This document shows positions 14,864 to 17,448 of a DNA stretch of 17,448 nt, piece after piece (position 1 is the stretch's first letter; each line of letters begins with the position of its first letter). The DNA lies in NCBI GenBank assembly GCA_964629975.1, contig CAZVUN010000054.1, forward strand, positions 1-17,448, in the 5' to 3' direction. Below the pieces are notes generated by a model. That model had not been told where the DNA came from, ran no database searches, and worked only from the letters and a program-made list of their open reading frames with translations. This DNA comes from G020354085 sp964629975. Lineage in GTDB: Bacteria; Pseudomonadota; Gammaproteobacteria; Acidiferrobacterales; Sulfurifustaceae. Position numbers and translations under genes: made by a program.

Positions 14864-17448
14864 CACGCGTAGCGGCGCGGCTCGCCGTCGCCGGCGAGGT
14901 TCTGCACGCAGCGCCCGCACAGTTGCGGGTGGCGCGCATCGTGCCCGACGTCATCGCGGTGGTGCCAGCAGCGCACGCACTTGGCATGCGCCGACGGCGC
15001 GACCGCGATGGCGAGGCCCGGCACCTCGCAGTCGACCGCCTCGGCCGGGCGCGCGCTGAGCGGGTGCAGGCGGGCGTAGGACGTGATGAACACGAAGCGC
15101 AGCTCGCCGCCGTCGCCATCCCGATCGCCGAGCTTGCGCAGTTGCGCGAGCAGCGGCGCGTCGGCATACAGATCGACCTCGGCGTCGAGGCCGGAGCCGA
15201 TGCCACCGGCGATGCGCAGCTTCTCCAGTTCGCGCTTGACCGCCTCGCGTACCGCGAGCACGCGCTCCCAGAACGCGAGGTCGCGCTGCGCCGCCCGGTC
15301 CTCGGCCGACACCTGCACGTGCGGCGCCAGGTCGTACCACGGCTCGAGCAGCACCGAGGCGCCGCGCGGCGCGGGCATGTAGCCCCAGATCTCCTCGGCC
15401 GTGAAGCTCAGCACCGGCGCCAGCCAGCGCACCAGCGCCTCGAGGATGTGATACATCGCGGTCTGCGCCGAGCGCCGCCCGCGGCTCGCGGTCGGCATGG
15501 TGTACATGCGGTCCTTGAGCACGTCGAGATAGAAGCTGCCCATCTCCACCACGCAGAACTGGTGCAGCTTCTGGTAGATGAGGTGGAACTCGCAGGCCTC
15601 GTAGGCGCCCTGCACCTCGCGCCCGAGCTGCGCGGCCTTCTCCACCGCCCAGCGGTCGAGCGACAGCAGCTGCTCCGGCGCCACGCGGTGCGCGGCCGGG
15701 TCGAAGCCGTCGAGGTTGGCGAGCAGGTAGCGCGCGGTGTTGCGCATGCGCCGGTAGGAATCGGCCATGCGCGTGAGGATCTCGTCGGAGATGCTCATCT
15801 CGGCGCGGTAATCGGTGGCCGCCACCCACAGCCGCAGGATGTCGGCACCCAGGCTCTTGATGACCTTCTGCGGCGCGACCACGTTGCCCGCCGACTTCGA
15901 CATCTTCATGCCCTTGGCATCGACGGTGAAGCCGTGCGTCAGCACCTGCCGGTAGGGCGCACACCCGTGGATCGCAACCGAGGTTAGCAGCGAGGACTGG
16001 AACCAGCCGCGATGCTGATCGGAGCCCTCCAGGTACAGATCGGCCGGGAAGCCCAGCTCGGCGCGCTGCTCCAGCACGCAGGCATGCGTCACGCCCGAAT
16101 CGAACCACACATCGAGCGTATCGCTGACCTTCTCGTAGCGTGAGGCGTCGTCACCGAGCAACTCCGATGCATCGAGCTCGAACCAGGCATCGATCCCCTT
16201 GCGCTCGACCCGGCGCGCGACCTCCTCGATCAGGCGCGGCGTGTCGGGATGCAGCTTGCCGCTCGCGCGGTCGACGAACAGCGCGATCGGCACGCCCCAG
16301 GCGCGCTGGCGCGAGATGCACCAGTCGGGGCGGTTGCTCACCATGCCTTCGATGCGTGCCTGCCCCCAGGCGGGCAACCAGCGCGTCTGCGCGATTGCGC
16401 TTGCCGCGGGCGCGCGCAGCTTGTCCATGCCGATGAACCACTGCGAGGTGGCGCGGAAGATGATCGGCGTCTTGTGGCGCCAGCAGTGCGGATAGCTGTG
16501 GCGGAACGCCTCGATGTGCGCGAGCGCGCCGCGCGCCTTGAGCACCTCGATCACATGGTCGTTGGCCTTGAGCACGTGCTCGCCGGCGAACAGCTCCGTG
16601 TCGGGCAGGAACTTGCCGTCGGCGCCGACCGGGTTGTCGACCGCGAGCCCGTAGCGGCTGCCGACCACGTAGTCCTCGAGGCCGTGGCCGGGCGCGGTGT
16701 GCACGGCGCCGGTACCGGCGTCGGTGGTGACATGCTCGCCGAGGACGATCGGCACCTCGCGCGCGTAGAACGGGTGGCGCAGCTTGACGTGCTCCAGGTC
16801 GCACCCGTGACAGGTCGCGATCACGTGGTAGTCGTCGACGCCGAGGCGCAGCATCACGTCCTTCATCAATGGCTCGGCCAGCACCATGCGCTCCGGCCCG
16901 TGACTGGCCGTGCACTGCACCAGCACGTATTCCAGATCCGGATGCAGTGCCACCGCCTGATTGGCGGGCAGCGTCCACGGCGTGGTGGTCCAGATCACCA
17001 CGTGGATCGGCCCCTCGCCGCTCTTCGTGGGCGGGTGCTGGCAGCGCGCCAGCAGATCGGCCGCATCGACCACGGCGAAGCGCACGTCGATCGCGGGCGA
17101 GGTCTTGTCCTGGTACTCGACCTCGGCCTCGGCCAGGGCCGAGCCGCAGTCCGTGCACCAGTGCACCGGCTTGTGGCCCTTGTACACGTGGCCGTTGGCG
17201 ATGATGCGTCCAAGCGCCCGGATGATGTTGGCCTCGAAGGCAAAATCCATGGTGAGGTAGGGATGCTGCCAGTCGCCGAGCACACCGAGGCGCACGAAAT
17301 CGGCGCGCTGCCGCTCGATCTGCTCGCGTGCATAGGCGCGGCAGGCCGCGCGGAACCTCTCGGGTGCGACTTGCAAGCCGGCCTTGCCAATCTTCTTTTC
17401 CACCGCGTGCTCGATCGGCAGGCCGTGGCAGTCCCAGCCCGGAACGTA
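14863..17448 (-). CDS. ileS: Isoleucyl-tRNA synthetase (partial, N-terminus beyond right edge)
   Basis: The frame is open to the right edge, with 861 residues visible. It lacks roughly the first 55-60 residues compared with E. coli IleRS (938). The first visible codons encode YVPGWDCHGLPIEHAV, the class I HIGH-type motif (HGLP). The editing domain is marked by WTTTPWTLPANQAV, and the tRNA/aminoacylation core by DQHRGWFQSSL and GMKMSKSAGNVV, with KMSKS encoded at 15906-15892. The anticodon-binding domain and a C-terminal zinc finger follow (CVRCW...CGRC), as in bacterial IleRS1. It charges tRNA-Ile in the cytosol. It is first in the visible operon, and lspA starts on its stop codon. Confidence 0.97.
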   Translation of the reverse strand, partial: YVPGWDCHGLPIEHAVEKKIGKAGLQVAPERFRAACRAYAREQIERQRADFVRLGVLGDWQHPYLTMDFAFEANIIRALGRIIANGHVYKGHKPVHWCTDCGSALAEAEVEYQDKTSPAIDVRFAVVDAADLLARCQHPPTKSGEGPIHVVIWTTTPWTLPANQAVALHPDLEYVLVQCTASHGPERMVLAEPLMKDVMLRLGVDDYHVIATCHGCDLEHVKLRHPFYAREVPIVLGEHVTTDAGTGAVHTAPGHGLEDYVVGSRYGLAVDNPVGADGKFLPDTELFAGEHVLKANDHVIEVLKARGALAHIEAFRHSYPHCWRHKTPIIFRATSQWFIGMDKLRAPAASAIAQTRWLPAWGQARIEGMVSNRPDWCISRQRAWGVPIALFVDRASGKLHPDTPRLIEEVARRVERKGIDAWFELDASELLGDDASRYEKVSDTLDVWFDSGVTHACVLEQRAELGFPADLYLEGSDQHRGWFQSSLLTSVAIHGCAPYRQVLTHGFTVDAKGMKMSKSAGNVVAPQKVIKSLGADILRLWVAATDYRAEMSISDEILTRMADSYRRMRNTARYLLANLDGFDPAAHRVAPEQLLSLDRWAVEKAAQLGREVQGAYEACEFHLIYQKLHQFCVVEMGSFYLDVLKDRMYTMPTASRGRRSAQTAMYHILEALVRWLAPVLSFTAEEIWGYMPAPRGASVLLEPWYDLAPHVQVSAEDRAAQRDLAFWERVLAVREAVKRELEKLRIAGGIGSGLDAEVDLYADAPLLAQLRKLGDRDGDGGELRFVFITSYARLHPLSARPAEAVDCEVPGLAIAVAPSAHAKCVRCWHHRDDVGHDARHPQLCGRCVQNLAGDGEPRRYA

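Overview
The window is a GC-rich chromosomal segment of a gammaproteobacterium. The order ileS-lspA-fkpB-ispH, placed tail to tail with a minor-pilin operon (GspH-type pilin, pilV, pilW, pilX, pilY1, pilE), is the arrangement I know from Pseudomonas and its relatives. An Irr-like Fur regulator and the lack of pilY2 suggest a lineage outside Pseudomonas, perhaps a Chromatiales- or Acidiferrobacterales-type bacterium. That placement is inference.

Layout. (1) 1-2709, minus strand: ampD, ampE, a CobC-type histidine phosphatase and the start of a BtuF-like vitamin B12-binding protein that leaves the window at base 1. This combines peptidoglycan recycling with cobalamin salvage/uptake. (2) 2822-4564, plus: pgi with its own promoter. 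(3) 4661-4736, minus: tRNA-Thr(CGT) with encoded CCA and its own promoter. (4) 4831-5256, minus: a short Fur-family regulator resembling Irr. Its promoter and start codon are covered by an Irr-box-like dyad, and its mRNA is nearly leaderless. (5) 5257-5622: a noncoding stretch of about 365 bp between the divergent regulator and pilin operon. (6) 5623-12963, plus: the minor-pilin/PilY1 operon. Four small pseudopilins and PilE are predicted to prime type IV pilus assembly, and PilY1 is predicted to be the tip adhesin/mechanosensor. (7) 12977-17448, minus: ispH, fkpB, lspA and ileS, the last leaving the window at the right edge just upstream of its HIGH-type motif.

Most genes are ordinary and well recognised. 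The most interesting non-coding signal is a set of four 9-bp elements, two of them perfect copies of CCGTTCGTC (the AlgR box), spaced 21-33-21 bp within the first codons of the pilin operon. The 21-bp spacing fits the paired direct repeats bound by LytTR-domain regulators such as AlgR, which controls this operon in Pseudomonas. Other points to check are the Irr-like regulator and its box, homopolymeric G tracts in pilW, and whether the AmpE homologue next to cobC/btuF is really AmpE or CbiB. I found no CRISPR array, insertion sequence, prophage or defence system.
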